Origin: Candidatus Coproplasma excrementipullorum
GTDB taxonomy: Bacteria; Bacillota; Clostridia; Christensenellales; Borkfalkiaceae
Direction: 5' to 3'
NCBI GenBank assembly: GCA_018714165.1
Contig: DVNU01000049.1
Coordinates: 1 to 38,866, forward strand
DNA: 38,866 nucleotides
Part shown: positions 15,493 through 24,527 of the stretch, one piece after another
Layout of the letters: the number at the start of each line of letters is the position of its first letter
Numbering within the stretch: position 1 is the first letter of the stretch
Notes under the pieces: model-generated
Database searches by the model: none
What the model was told of the DNA's origin: nothing
Seen by the model: only the letters and a program-made list of their open reading frames with translations
Translations under genes and position numbers: made by a program

Positions 15493-16443
15493 ATGAACTT
15501 AGTCTTTTTCGATATTGAATGCGCAAGCGTGCACAAGACCATTGCAAAAATTTGCGCGTTCGGTTACGTCGTCTGCGACGAACAATTCAATATCATCAAA
15601 AAGGAGGACATCCTCATCAACCCCAAGGGCGGATTCCACCTCACCGACAGGCGGGGGGAGAAGGGCCTTGAGCTTCCCTACGACTATGCAGAATTCAAAA
15701 AGCACCCGCCCTTCCCCGCGGTGTATTCCTTTATCAAGGAACTGCTGGAGGATAAGAACAACCTCGTATTCGGCCACGCCATTTTAAACGACGTAAAGTA
15801 TCTCGATTTGGAGACCCGCCGTTTCCACCTTCCGTCCTTCAACTTCCGCTTTCTGGACAGTCAGATAATGTATATGACCCACGTAAACGACTTCTCGCGG
15901 CAGTTCGGCCTGGAGTACATAACCGAAAATTTAAATGTCGTGTTCACTCCCCACCGCGCGGCGGACGACGCCTACGCCACGATGAAGATAGTTGAAGAGC
16001 TCTGCCGCATACGCGGCGTCGGCCCCCTCGATTTGGCCGCCGACCTCGGCATAAAGCTAGGCAAGATACGCGACCACAATATAGTCAAGCCCACATCGTC
16101 GGCCTTCGAAAAGCACGTCAAAGACCGCGAGGCCGCGCGCGAAATGCGCAGCCGCAACCGCACCAAATTTTATATATACTTAAGCCGCCGCAAGCGCAAA
16201 AAGGGCGGCAGACTGTACGGCGAGGTGTTTACATTCTCGCGCAACCTGGAGGACGACGTGGACCAGTCCATTCCCCTCGTCGGCGCCATATACGAGGAGG
16301 GCGGCGTGTATTCTCAGAAGCTCAACGACTGCACAATATATGTCTGCGACGATGACGACGGCACCGTCCGCACCAAAAACGCCCGCCAGTTGGGCGATAT
16401 GCGCATAATTACGCCCGCAGAACTGAAGGAGATGTTCAATTGA
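15493..16443 (+). CDS. DEDDh 3'-5' exonuclease with C-terminal BRCT-like domain
   Basis: A DnaQ/epsilon-type exonuclease domain occupies about residues 1-180. FDIECAS gives the first Asp-Glu pair, VFGHAILNDVKYL the second Asp, and HRAADDAYAT the final His-x4-Asp. After a basic linker (about 200-225), residues 230-316 look like a BRCT domain (GEVFTFSRNLE, YEEGGVYSQKLNDCTIYVC, RTKNARQLGDMRIITPAEL). Such proteins are probably DNA repair or proofreading nucleases, but the exact role is unknown. The ATG is used on an apparently leaderless mRNA. It overlaps the next gene by one base (TGATG). Confidence 0.85.
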   Translation: MNLVFFDIECASVHKTIAKICAFGYVVCDEQFNIIKKEDILINPKGGFHLTDRRGEKGLELPYDYAEFKKHPPFPAVYSFIKELLEDKNNLVFGHAILNDVKYLDLETRRFHLPSFNFRFLDSQIMYMTHVNDFSRQFGLEYITENLNVVFTPHRAADDAYATMKIVEELCRIRGVGPLDLAADLGIKLGKIRDHNIVKPTSSAFEKHVKDREAAREMRSRNRTKFYIYLSRRKRKKGGRLYGEVFTFSRNLEDDVDQSIPLVGAIYEEGGVYSQKLNDCTIYVCDDDDGTVRTKNARQLGDMRIITPAELKEMFN

Positions 16444-17711
16444 TGCCCCTTCCCCAAGCCTTTACAGAGCGTATGAAGGCCGACCTCGGCGACGAGGCAC
16501 AGGCCTTTTTCTCTTCATATGATCAGCCCGCTGCAAAGGGCATACGCGTAAATACGCTCAAACTTTCGGTTGAACAGTTCAAAACGCTCTCACCCTTTGC
16601 GCTCACCCCAGTGCCGTGGGAGGAGTGCGGATTCTACGTCGACGAAAAGCCCGGCAAGACCGTATATCACGCCGCAGGCGCTTACTATGTGCAGGAGCCC
16701 TCGGCCATGTGTGCCGCGCCCCTTTTGGCCGTCTGTCCTGGCGACACCGTCCTCGACCTCTGTTCGGCTCCGGGCGGCAAGGGCACCCAGCTCGCGCAGG
16801 CAATGAAGGGGGAGGGGGTAATCGTCCTCAACGAAATCAACTTTTCGCGCGCAAAAATACTCTCGTCCAACGTCGAGCGGCTGGGCGTTGAAAATGCGAT
16901 AGTCACCTGCGCTCCTCCTGCAAAGCTGGCGCAAAACTGCGCGGGTTTGTTCGATAAAATTCTCGTCGACGCTCCCTGTTCGGGTGAGGGAATGTTCAAA
17001 AAGGAGCCCAACGCCATAGACGAGTGGAGCCCGGGCAACGTTGAAATGTGCGCACAGCGCCAGGCAGAAATTTTAGACTGCGCCGCGCAATTGCTGGCGC
17101 CGGGCGGCCTCATGGTCTATTCCACCTGCACCTTTGCAAGTGCGGAGGACGAGGAGCAGACAGCAGCATTCCTCAACAGGCACACAAATTTTGAACTGAT
17201 AGAGGAGCACAAGCTCTATCCCCACAGGGTGCGCGGTGAGGGACACTATGCCGCTCTGCTCAAAAAGAACGGCGGCGAAGGCGGCCGGGCAAAATGTATG
17301 AAGCTTCGTGCCGATCGTCAGGCGGCCGCACTTTTTGCCGACTTCAGCTCGCGCTGTTTGCACCGCGACTTTAAAAATCTGCACTCGGTTGAAAACAGGC
17401 TGTACAGCCTGCCCGACGGCGCCTTCGACTGCGGCGTCCAGACCCTCCGCGCAGGCATCTGCCTCGGCGAGGTAATAAGGGGCCGGTTCGAGCCCTCGCA
17501 CTCTCTGGCAATGTGTCTGAAGGAGGGAGAGGCGCACTTCATTCCCCTCGATGAAGCCGCCGCCCTCAAATACCTTTCGGGCAACACGTTTGAGTGCGAT
17601 GCCGACATAAACGGCTGGGCCGTCGCCTCATATATGGGCCTCCCGCTGGGCTGGGTAAAGGTCTCCGGCGGCGTCGCCAAAAACCACCTTCCTAAGGGCG
17701 TGCGCATTTAA
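16443..17711 (+). CDS. RsmF/NOL1-NOP2-Sun family rRNA cytosine-C5 methyltransferase
   Basis: SAM-dependent RNA m5C methyltransferase. After an N-terminal segment, the SAM-binding motif LDLCSAPGGKGTQLAQAM is at about 104-121. DAPCSGEGMFKKEP (about 179-192) carries the motif IV cysteine and YSTCTFASAEDEEQ (about 225-238) the motif VI cysteine. The C-terminal ~150 residues, ending in GLPLGWVKVSGGVAKNHLPK, match the RsmF-type extension with a PUA-like fold. At 422 residues it fits RsmF (16S rRNA m5C1407) or the related YebU/NSUN-like enzymes of Bacillota; the target base is inferred. It is translationally coupled to the exonuclease gene, with AAGGAG upstream. Confidence 0.88.
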   Translation: MPLPQAFTERMKADLGDEAQAFFSSYDQPAAKGIRVNTLKLSVEQFKTLSPFALTPVPWEECGFYVDEKPGKTVYHAAGAYYVQEPSAMCAAPLLAVCPGDTVLDLCSAPGGKGTQLAQAMKGEGVIVLNEINFSRAKILSSNVERLGVENAIVTCAPPAKLAQNCAGLFDKILVDAPCSGEGMFKKEPNAIDEWSPGNVEMCAQRQAEILDCAAQLLAPGGLMVYSTCTFASAEDEEQTAAFLNRHTNFELIEEHKLYPHRVRGEGHYAALLKKNGGEGGRAKCMKLRADRQAAALFADFSSRCLHRDFKNLHSVENRLYSLPDGAFDCGVQTLRAGICLGEVIRGRFEPSHSLAMCLKEGEAHFIPLDEAAALKYLSGNTFECDADINGWAVASYMGLPLGWVKVSGGVAKNHLPKGVRI

Positions 17712-17734
17712 CAGAACAAATATTTTTAATAACA

Positions 17735-17771
17735 GGGCGGGCCGCAACGCTTAAAGCGTTGCGGCCCGCCC
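17735..17771 (+). terminator. Terminator of the exonuclease-methyltransferase operon
   Basis: GGGCGGGCCGCAACGC and GCGTTGCGGCCCGCCC form a 16-bp stem with a TTAAA loop, then TCATTTAAT. The T-run is weak but the hairpin is very stable. Confidence 0.7.
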
Positions 17772-17800
17772 TCATTTAATAAGTACATAGTACAAATAAA

Positions 17801-17828
17801 GGCGGCGCGCAAAGTTTTGCGCGCCGCC
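17801..17828 (-). terminator. Terminator of the large surface-protein gene
   Basis: GGCGGCGCGCAAA and TTTGCGCGCCGCC form a 13-bp stem. On the minus strand it lies 27 nt past the stop codon and is followed by TTTATTTGT. A CTTTT run on the other side suggests it may work in both directions. Confidence 0.75.
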
Positions 17829-17855
17829 CTTTTCACCGCTTACCGCGGCTTATAT

Positions 17856-20800
17856 TTAGTTGTTTTCCTCAGAACCGCCATCGGGCTTGTTGTCGCCTTC
17901 GGTGCTTTCCGAGGTGGTTTCAACCTCATCTGAAGTGTTTTCAACTTCTTCCGTAGTGGTTTCACCCTCTTGTGCAGGTACTGTGCTTTCTCCGTCATCA
18001 ACGGGAACTTCTGCGGGAGCCTCACCCTCGGCAGCGTTGTTCTCATCGCCGTTTATGGGTGTTTCGCCGTGCTCCTTTACATACGTTCTCACATAGCGCC
18101 TGTTCTTCTTATAATTGTAGGTGTTTTTGCCCACCTTGGTCTTTACCCTTACCCTCTTGCGCACGTCTCTGAATATGAGCACTGCAATGGCAATCAGGAT
18201 GGCTACAACCATTATTATCGAGGAGGCCAACAGCCATACGTTGGTTGCGTCGGCGGGGGTGGTCTCTTCCTCATCCTCAGGAGTGTCCGGTGTGGATGTT
18301 ATCGAGATATCCTTGTCGAGCGTCGAGTAATCTATGAACATATTGAGCATGGGTGAACCGTTGGTGTCCGTGCCCTCTGCATTCATAGTGTCGTTTACTT
18401 TCAGTACTGCAAGCTCTTCGGAGTACTCGCCGTAGGAGTAGTTATAGCCCGTCTCGCCCTCTTCGGCCGTATCCTCGTTGAAGGGGATGTACGCCGTCGA
18501 ATCGTACAGCGTGTAGGTGTAATACTGCGCCTCATAGTCATACAGCGATATTTTATCGCCGAGCGACTCGTAGTATGCAATGTTCTCTTCGTTCGAATCG
18601 AATACTATGTCGGGGTTTTCAGCGCGCAGGGCATTTCTGTATGCCTCTATTATCTCACTCGAATAGTGCGAGAGGAGGGAGGTGTAGGTGTCCTCGTCCA
18701 GGCTTACGGCGCTGTAGTCAAACAGCACATAGCTGCCCTCGTCCACACCATCGGTATAAGCGCTGTCGCGCGTGCCGCTCCAGAGCTCAAGCCTGTAGTT
18801 TTTGTCCTCGCTGCCCGTGCGGATAAAGAAGTTAACCGTTATCCACTTATTGGCAAGCGGGCTGTTTTCCTCCCTCGCGTCAATGGTGAAGGAGTAGGGC
18901 GTGCTCTCATGAGCCTCATATCTGGGTTCGGCAACTGTTATGTCGAATGTCTTAACCTGTTTGCTCTCATCGGGTTCGCCGTCAACAAAGTAGCTATAAA
19001 CGGCGCCGCCGTCAATGCCTGAAACATAGCGGTAAACTCTTTCGCCGGCAGATGTAACCAGGTTGTGAGCGGCATAAGTTGTAAGATTTGCGTCTGCATA
19101 ATATGTCTCGCCTTCTACAAGATTATCGAAGGAGACAAGCCCATCCTCTGTGTAGTAATCTGCGTGTTCGTCGTAGTACTCTCTTTCAAGATTGTACAGG
19201 TTGGCGTACAGGTTGCCGTTTTCGTCCTCATACAGGCCGTCGCTGCGCAGCGTGTAGGCAATGTTTTTAAGCAGGTCGTCCCTTGAAGCGTCCTCTGCGG
19301 GCTCTCCCTTGAGCACGTTTCCGTCGTTGTCGTACCAGAAGGTGTAGCGGGGAGTGCCGAATGTCAGGGGATTCCTGCTGTCGGGGTCTACAAGGTACAC
19401 GGTGGCAATCGCGCCCTGCGAAACCTTTACCCTAACGCTCACTGCGGTGTAGCTGTCAGCGCTCACCGTTGAGGAGTTGCCTATATAGCCGTAGTTGTTG
19501 ACCTGCGTCTCGGCAAACGTTCTAACGGTATTTACAATCAACAGGGGCTGGGTGGAGGTAGCGCCTACCGCCGTGTTCCAGTCGGCCGCCTCGCCGAACA
19601 GCGCCTCAAGCGCGCTGTTGGAGCCAAGTTCGGTCAGCAGCTGGCTGTAGGTCTCCTTATAGGTCTCAAAGTAATCCTTATTGATAAGGCCTGCGTATTC
19701 GTAGCCGTTGGGGCTGTGGTAGTCCCTGTTGGTCTCGTCAATCTCAACCGAGCCGCTCTGCACCATCGCGCTTCCGCCGTTCACGCCGTTATAGCTCGAA
19801 GGGCGGGCCATCTCGGTTTCAATGTCGTTGAAGTTGCCGAATGTATCGTCGAATGTATTCTCAGTGGAGGACTCTTCGGATATGGTTATGGTTGCGGCCC
19901 TCGTGTCCGTATCGGCATAGCCGTAGGCCGTCTCATCGACGGTCAGCACGGACATATTGGTCACTGCCACCCAGCCGGGATAGTAGCTGGAGGAGGTGGT
20001 GTCCTTTATAGTGGTGGGGCCGTAGTTTACAACAATTTCAAACTGCTGGTCTTCATCGGTGCTCTCAAGCGTGTTGGATACAAGCACATAGCACTGAACC
20101 CAGTCTTTGTATACGTTCTCTTCATCGTTGATGGTCACCGCGTCCACCGTCGTGGAATCGACTTCCATCGAGCCTGAGTTGCTCGTCTTGCCGACCTGCC
20201 TTACGGATATGGATACGGTCGTCTTTTCGTTGAGCTCGCTCGTCTTTACCCAGAAGGATACAATCTTGTATTCGCCGCCGGCAATGGTGAACGACGGGTC
20301 GGAGATTACGCTCTCATACGCCGCGCCCCTCACGCTCAGCATAAGCAGGGTGCTCACGCCGTCAGGCGCGCCGGGCAGACCTGCCGCCGTCTTCAGCGCC
20401 TCGTTCAGGTCGTCCTCGTATGCTCCGCCGATTTCGCTCGTCCAGGAATCGGAAGAGGTTACTGTCAGGTTTGCCAGAATATCATCGCTTATATTTACGG
20501 CCTTGTTGCCGGTCAGGTCGCGGGGAACATATGTGTCACCGTCGGGGCTGTTTAAGGTGATGTCACCCAATGTGGGCACTTCGTTTTTGCTGACAACATA
20601 GTTGTCGTCGTCAACGGTAAGTCCGGCCGAAAGATTGTTGCTGTCAAAAACAATGCCGGTTGCATCCTCTTTAGCAGTCGTCAGGTCGAGGTGATAGTCA
20701 TAATTTTCGCTGTAATGGGTTATGGTAGTTGCGTTGCCGTCCGAGCCCTGGTTGATGAGCTCCTCATCCACGCGGTAAACCTTGTCCTCGCCCTCGTCTA

Positions 20801-22007
20801 AAAGGCCGCAGGTTGTTTCAGATACAATCTGGTCAAACGTCGTGCCGTCGGTGTATTCTGCCTCAGCCGCTTCAACCATCGCATCGACGCTGAGATACTT
20901 TTCATACTCTATGTCGTCAAAGAAGGCATAACCTTCAAGCGTGTAAACGCTCGCCTCTCCCAGGCCTACGGTCAGGGTGATGGTCGTCTCGGCGTAGTTG
21001 CAGGCGCTCACATATACGGTGTACTGTACCCAGCCGTTGTTGCCCAGCTTCCATTCGCCCGTGGTTTCGTCGTATTGGTTGAGCCTCTCGGTGTTTATGT
21101 TTTCAATTCTGAACGAATCGAGCGCTGTGCCGCCGACGGTCTGCGCAACCTCGATGTACGCGCCGCGCTGGTCTAAAACCTCGGTGCGGGTGTTCGTGTT
21201 GCCGCCGTAATACAGATCGCTCGTCTTTACCCAAACCGAAAGTTTTGCCGCAGTGTTGGCCTCAAGGGTGAGTGTGGTGGATGAGGAGAAGTAGGTCTGC
21301 GTGCCCTGCAAGTCGTCGTCCACCCAGTTGTGGATCATCAGAACGTTGGTCTCGAGCTTGCTTTCGGCCTCCATTGCGGAGTCGGTGTAGTAGTTTCCGT
21401 CCTCATCCTCGTAGTAGGTCACCACGTTGCCCTGGGCGTCGTACAGTGTTTCGCCGTCGTCGCCTATGCGGTATTCGTGCGTGTAGGGGTTGTCTATATA
21501 CTCGGCTTCGCTGTCGAAGATATAGTCGTCGGTGACGTCGTCATCGTCGTCGTCCTCATTCTCGGTTATGGCCGAGGAGGGATCTCTCAGGGGCAGATCG
21601 AAGGGGGTTCCGCCATAGTCGATGTAATCTTCGTCGTCCTCGTCGAGGGCGTCGTTGTCCCACATCGCCTGGGGAAGTTCGGGGTCGGTCAGTCTGTTCC
21701 AGGCTGTGGCCGTTGTGCCGATTATGCCCGAAGCGGAGCCTGACTCCGTCGCGCTGCTGCCCGTGCCGCTTGACCAGCTGTCGGGCGTGCCCAAAATATA
21801 AGTGCCGTCATTGTCCTCGAAAAATTCAAAGTTGCCGTTTTTAAGCGTCTGCTCGTCCACGCGGGTAGAGGCGTTCTGATCTTCCTCCTCTGTGGTCGTC
21901 GTGTCAGCGCATGCGCTTGCAAACATGGCAAACGAAGCCGCTATTGCCACTAAGCCGCACACGGCCGATCTGTACTTTGCATTTCTCTTTTTAAATTTTT
22001 TGCTCAT
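17856..22007 (-). CDS. Large acidic surface-anchored protein with jelly-roll-like modules
   Basis: A 1383-residue exported protein. A basic N-terminus and hydrophobic core (VCGLVAIAASFAMFASAC) make a signal peptide. The ASAC end could be a weak lipobox, followed by a Thr/Glu-rich stretch. At least three extracellular modules resemble carbohydrate-binding jelly rolls, each with a KxSVWVKTS-like strand: about 200-365 (KLSVWVKTSDLYYGG, ending FFDDIEYEKY), about 540-720 (VSFWVKTSELNEKT) and about 880-1150 (VSVRVKVSQGAIATVY). One C-terminal membrane helix (near 1255-1278) is followed by a basic patch and an acidic, Glu/Thr-rich cytoplasmic tail of about 80 residues. AAGGAAA precedes the ATG. Ligand and role are unknown; surface glycan binding is inference. 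Confidence 0.8.
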   Translation of the reverse strand: MSKKFKKRNAKYRSAVCGLVAIAASFAMFASACADTTTTEEEDQNASTRVDEQTLKNGNFEFFEDNDGTYILGTPDSWSSGTGSSATESGSASGIIGTTATAWNRLTDPELPQAMWDNDALDEDDEDYIDYGGTPFDLPLRDPSSAITENEDDDDDDVTDDYIFDSEAEYIDNPYTHEYRIGDDGETLYDAQGNVVTYYEDEDGNYYTDSAMEAESKLETNVLMIHNWVDDDLQGTQTYFSSSTTLTLEANTAAKLSVWVKTSDLYYGGNTNTRTEVLDQRGAYIEVAQTVGGTALDSFRIENINTERLNQYDETTGEWKLGNNGWVQYTVYVSACNYAETTITLTVGLGEASVYTLEGYAFFDDIEYEKYLSVDAMVEAAEAEYTDGTTFDQIVSETTCGLLDEGEDKVYRVDEELINQGSDGNATTITHYSENYDYHLDLTTAKEDATGIVFDSNNLSAGLTVDDDNYVVSKNEVPTLGDITLNSPDGDTYVPRDLTGNKAVNISDDILANLTVTSSDSWTSEIGGAYEDDLNEALKTAAGLPGAPDGVSTLLMLSVRGAAYESVISDPSFTIAGGEYKIVSFWVKTSELNEKTTVSISVRQVGKTSNSGSMEVDSTTVDAVTINDEENVYKDWVQCYVLVSNTLESTDEDQQFEIVVNYGPTTIKDTTSSSYYPGWVAVTNMSVLTVDETAYGYADTDTRAATITISEESSTENTFDDTFGNFNDIETEMARPSSYNGVNGGSAMVQSGSVEIDETNRDYHSPNGYEYAGLINKDYFETYKETYSQLLTELGSNSALEALFGEAADWNTAVGATSTQPLLIVNTVRTFAETQVNNYGYIGNSSTVSADSYTAVSVRVKVSQGAIATVYLVDPDSRNPLTFGTPRYTFWYDNDGNVLKGEPAEDASRDDLLKNIAYTLRSDGLYEDENGNLYANLYNLEREYYDEHADYYTEDGLVSFDNLVEGETYYADANLTTYAAHNLVTSAGERVYRYVSGIDGGAVYSYFVDGEPDESKQVKTFDITVAEPRYEAHESTPYSFTIDAREENSPLANKWITVNFFIRTGSEDKNYRLELWSGTRDSAYTDGVDEGSYVLFDYSAVSLDEDTYTSLLSHYSSEIIEAYRNALRAENPDIVFDSNEENIAYYESLGDKISLYDYEAQYYTYTLYDSTAYIPFNEDTAEEGETGYNYSYGEYSEELAVLKVNDTMNAEGTDTNGSPMLNMFIDYSTLDKDISITSTPDTPEDEEETTPADATNVWLLASSIIMVVAILIAIAVLIFRDVRKRVRVKTKVGKNTYNYKKNRRYVRTYVKEHGETPINGDENNAAEGEAPAEVPVDDGESTVPAQEGETTTEEVENTSDEVETTSESTEGDNKPDGGSEENN

Positions 22008-22034
22008 ATCTGTTTCCTTAAAAATAGTTGCAAA

Positions 22035-22063
22035 ATTTTAACATCGCGCGTCGGTTGCGGCAA
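22035..22063 (-). promoter_or_regulatory. Promoter of the large surface-protein gene
   Basis: Minus strand: TTGCCG (22058-22063), a 17-nt spacer and TAAAAT (22035-22040). The leader is about 20 nt and contains AAGGAAA, so this gene is not leaderless. The rest of the 180-nt gap to the next gene shows nothing recognisable. Confidence 0.75.
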
Positions 22064-22189
22064 TTATCGTCCGCAGTCCGACCGTACCATTACATTTTAA
22101 TATAAATCGACCTTTTAAGCAACTATTTCTGAGTGAAAATCAAGCAAAAATTAAAATAATACTCTAATATTTGCGCAAACTTATTGCAT

Positions 22190-22561
22190 ATGAACAAGCA
22201 TAGCGTGGCGGCAAATGTCAAAGAGCGCTTATTGAGCGGTTCGCTCATAGGCATAATAAACGGACTGTTCGGCGGAGGCGGGGGGATGATAGCCGTTCCC
22301 GTGCTCACGGAGCTGTTAGGTTATCCCCAAAAGGAGGCCCACGCCACGGCCATCGCCGTAATTGCGCCCGTGTGCGCGGTCAGCGCGGTGTCGTATATAA
22401 TCGGCGGGTATGCATACCTCTCAGTAATAATCCCCGCAGCACTCGGCAATGTTGCCGGCGGAGTGCTCGGCGCCAGGCTTTTGGGCAAGCTGCCCCAGAT
22501 CGTCGTGCAACTGTGCTTTGTGGTCGTAATGCTCGCGGCGGGCATAAGGATGATGATATGA
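22190..22561 (+). CDS. Half-size TSUP (TauE/SafE) permease, first subunit
   Basis: A 123-residue membrane protein with about four helices and the family glycine motif NGLFGGGGGMIAVPVL near residues 25-40. TSUP permeases, implicated in export or uptake of sulfite, sulfonates and similar anions, normally have about 250 residues made of two such repeats. Here each repeat is its own gene. I chose the ATG at 22190; a TTG two codons upstream is also in frame. No Shine-Dalgarno sequence is visible. It probably pairs with the next gene product to make a complete transporter; the substrate is unknown. Confidence 0.82.
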   Translation: MNKHSVAANVKERLLSGSLIGIINGLFGGGGGMIAVPVLTELLGYPQKEAHATAIAVIAPVCAVSAVSYIIGGYAYLSVIIPAALGNVAGGVLGARLLGKLPQIVVQLCFVVVMLAAGIRMMI

Positions 22562-22562
22562 T

Positions 22563-22934
22563 ATGGCCTTTTTAATTTATCTGGCTGCAGGCTTTTTGTC
22601 TGGCCTTGTCGGCGGCATGGGAATGGGCGGGGGAACAATTATGATCCCCGCCCTCACGGTGCTTTGCGGCGTCGGCCAGCACGTCGCACAGGTCACAAAC
22701 CTCATATCCTTTCTGCCTATGTCGGCCTTTTCGCTTGCCGTCCACAAAAAGCAGGGCCTCATCCGCACCCGGGGCCTGCTCTGGCTGATATTGCCCGCCG
22801 TCATAACTTCCGTGCTCGGCGGACTTATCGCGCTCATACTCCCGTCCGATATCCTTCGCCGCCTATTCGGCGCATTCCTGGTAGTTCTGGCGGTGCGCGG
22901 CGCTCTTTCGCTCATTCGTCCGAACGGCGGATGA
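22563..22934 (+). CDS. Half-size TSUP (TauE/SafE) permease, second subunit
   Basis: A 123-residue membrane protein with about four helices and the second version of the family motif, LVGGMGMGGGTIMIPAL, near residues 15-31. A basic loop, HKKQGLIRTRG, lies mid-protein. It starts one base after the stop of the first half, in the same operon and in a different frame. The frames end and start cleanly with separate start codons, so this looks like a genuine two-gene arrangement rather than a broken gene, though an old split is possible. It converges on the flippase gene with a 23-nt gap. Confidence 0.82.
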   Translation: MAFLIYLAAGFLSGLVGGMGMGGGTIMIPALTVLCGVGQHVAQVTNLISFLPMSAFSLAVHKKQGLIRTRGLLWLILPAVITSVLGGLIALILPSDILRRLFGAFLVVLAVRGALSLIRPNGG

Positions 22935-22957
22935 GCGAAAGTGAATAGAGAATAACC

Positions 22958-24454
22958 TCACCTTCTCCTGAACAACTTCTTTACGGGCTCGATGCTCACC
23001 ATTCCCAGTCCCCAAAAGGCCGTAAGGGTAAACGCCGTTACGGCGCCGCCGCAGATAATCACTTTTAAAACGGGCGTCAGTTCAGCTGTCAGTCTGCGCA
23101 AAAGCAGTCCGAACAGACTGCCGAACACGCATATCGCCGCGCTCGCCGCCAGGTGCTTAAAATACGCCGCGTCGGGGCATTTCTTTCTCAGCAGGTGCAA
23201 ATTGAGCGCCGCCGTTATCACATAGCTGCCCGCCAGCCCTATCATATAAGAATATATGCCCGCAATCGGCGTCAGGGCAAATATGCATACAAGCATAAAC
23301 AGCGCGCCGATGAAGAAGTAGATCAACGTTTTGACTTCGCAGTTCATAGAGTTGAGCGCCGTCGTCGTTATCATCGAAATGCACAGCGGCAATAGCATAA
23401 ATGCAAACTTTGTTATAACTTCGCCGCTGAACGCGTTGCCGAACAGCATTATGCCTATGTCCCCGCCCAGCGTGAAAAGTGCGGGTATCAGCAGGGCGGC
23501 TATGAACACGGCGGCCTTGATTGTCTTTTCAATGTCTCTCTTAAGTCTGTCCCCGCGCCCGGCGTAGTAATGCTCGCTCATCTCCGGTGCTACGACCACT
23601 GCAATCGAACCTATCAGCGAGTTTGGTATCATCAGCACAGGCAGGCTCATGCCCGTCACCGCGCCGTACAGGGCCAGCGCCTCGGAGCTGTCGTATCCGC
23701 ACGCGCCTATAAGCAGGGCGGGCAGGAAGGTAGCCACTACCGAATTCAGCAGTGAGGTGGAGGTGCGCATTGCCGTTATGGGCATGGCCGAGGCGAGCAG
23801 GGGTCTCAGCTGGCTCTTGGGGTTTACAAATTTTCCGCCGTGCATCAGGTACCAGCCTACCGAAACCAAAAATGAAAATATGTACGATATCAGCGCTGCC
23901 GCGGTTGCGCGGTACGCCCCGTCCGTCGGCGACGTTGCCGAAAACACCAGAACCGTGCCCAGTATTACCATCACGCTGTCCTCGGCCAGTTCTATGAGTG
24001 AGTAGGGCATAAACTGTTTGTTGCCCCAGAAAGTTCCCCTCATCACGGCGTATACTGAGGTGAGTATGAGCCCGGGCAACAGCAGAATAAAGATGTTCAG
24101 GCTCTCTTTGTCGGGGAACAGAAAGGCCAGGAGGTTTCGCCCGAAAAATATTATTATCGCCGCGGGAACGGTGAACATCAGCGTGCTCACCACGCCCGCC
24201 GTCACCACGGCGTGCTTGCCCGCCGCCGAACCTGTAGCGCTCTGCTTGGCTATCATGCGAGAAACGGTCACGGGTATCCCGCTCGACGCCGCCGTCAGAA
24301 AGACCGAAAATACCGAAAGGCATATCTGGTAAATACCTATGCCCTCGGCTCCTATGAGGCGCGAAAGTATTATTCTGTACGCAAACGACAGCGTCTTTTC
24401 TATCGTCGAAAATACTGTCACCTGCGCCGCCGACTTGTAAACATTGCTTGCCAT
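22958..24454 (-). CDS. SpoVB/MurJ-like polysaccharide flippase of the MOP superfamily
   Basis: A 498-residue membrane protein with about 14 helices, of the family that includes SpoVB and MurJ. Family members move lipid-linked oligosaccharides such as lipid II across the membrane. The N-terminus (KSAAQVTVFSTIEKTLSFAYRIILSRLIGAEGIGIYQ) and the MRGTFWGNKQFMPYSLIEL segment are typical of SpoVB-like proteins of Clostridia. Whether it serves spore cortex, peptidoglycan or another surface glycan cannot be told here. The ATG follows a TAAAAT box by 8 nt without a Shine-Dalgarno sequence. It is divergent from the small hypothetical gene at 24528. Confidence 0.87.
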   Translation of the reverse strand: MASNVYKSAAQVTVFSTIEKTLSFAYRIILSRLIGAEGIGIYQICLSVFSVFLTAASSGIPVTVSRMIAKQSATGSAAGKHAVVTAGVVSTLMFTVPAAIIIFFGRNLLAFLFPDKESLNIFILLLPGLILTSVYAVMRGTFWGNKQFMPYSLIELAEDSVMVILGTVLVFSATSPTDGAYRATAAALISYIFSFLVSVGWYLMHGGKFVNPKSQLRPLLASAMPITAMRTSTSLLNSVVATFLPALLIGACGYDSSEALALYGAVTGMSLPVLMIPNSLIGSIAVVVAPEMSEHYYAGRGDRLKRDIEKTIKAAVFIAALLIPALFTLGGDIGIMLFGNAFSGEVITKFAFMLLPLCISMITTTALNSMNCEVKTLIYFFIGALFMLVCIFALTPIAGIYSYMIGLAGSYVITAALNLHLLRKKCPDAAYFKHLAASAAICVFGSLFGLLLRRLTAELTPVLKVIICGGAVTAFTLTAFWGLGMVSIEPVKKLFRRR

Positions 24455-24462
24455 TACGCTCT

Positions 24463-24468
24463 ATTTTA
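24463..24468 (-). promoter_or_regulatory. -10 box of the leaderless flippase promoter
   Basis: On the minus strand TAAAAT ends 8 nt before the ATG, the same distance as at tsaE and the exonuclease gene. The -35 region is poor: TTAACA lies about 20 nt upstream of the -10 box. Confidence 0.5.
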
Positions 24469-24527
24469 CAATTTTTTTTGTCGGAATATGTTAACAAAAG
24501 TACAAGTTTGCCGCATATGTTATATAA

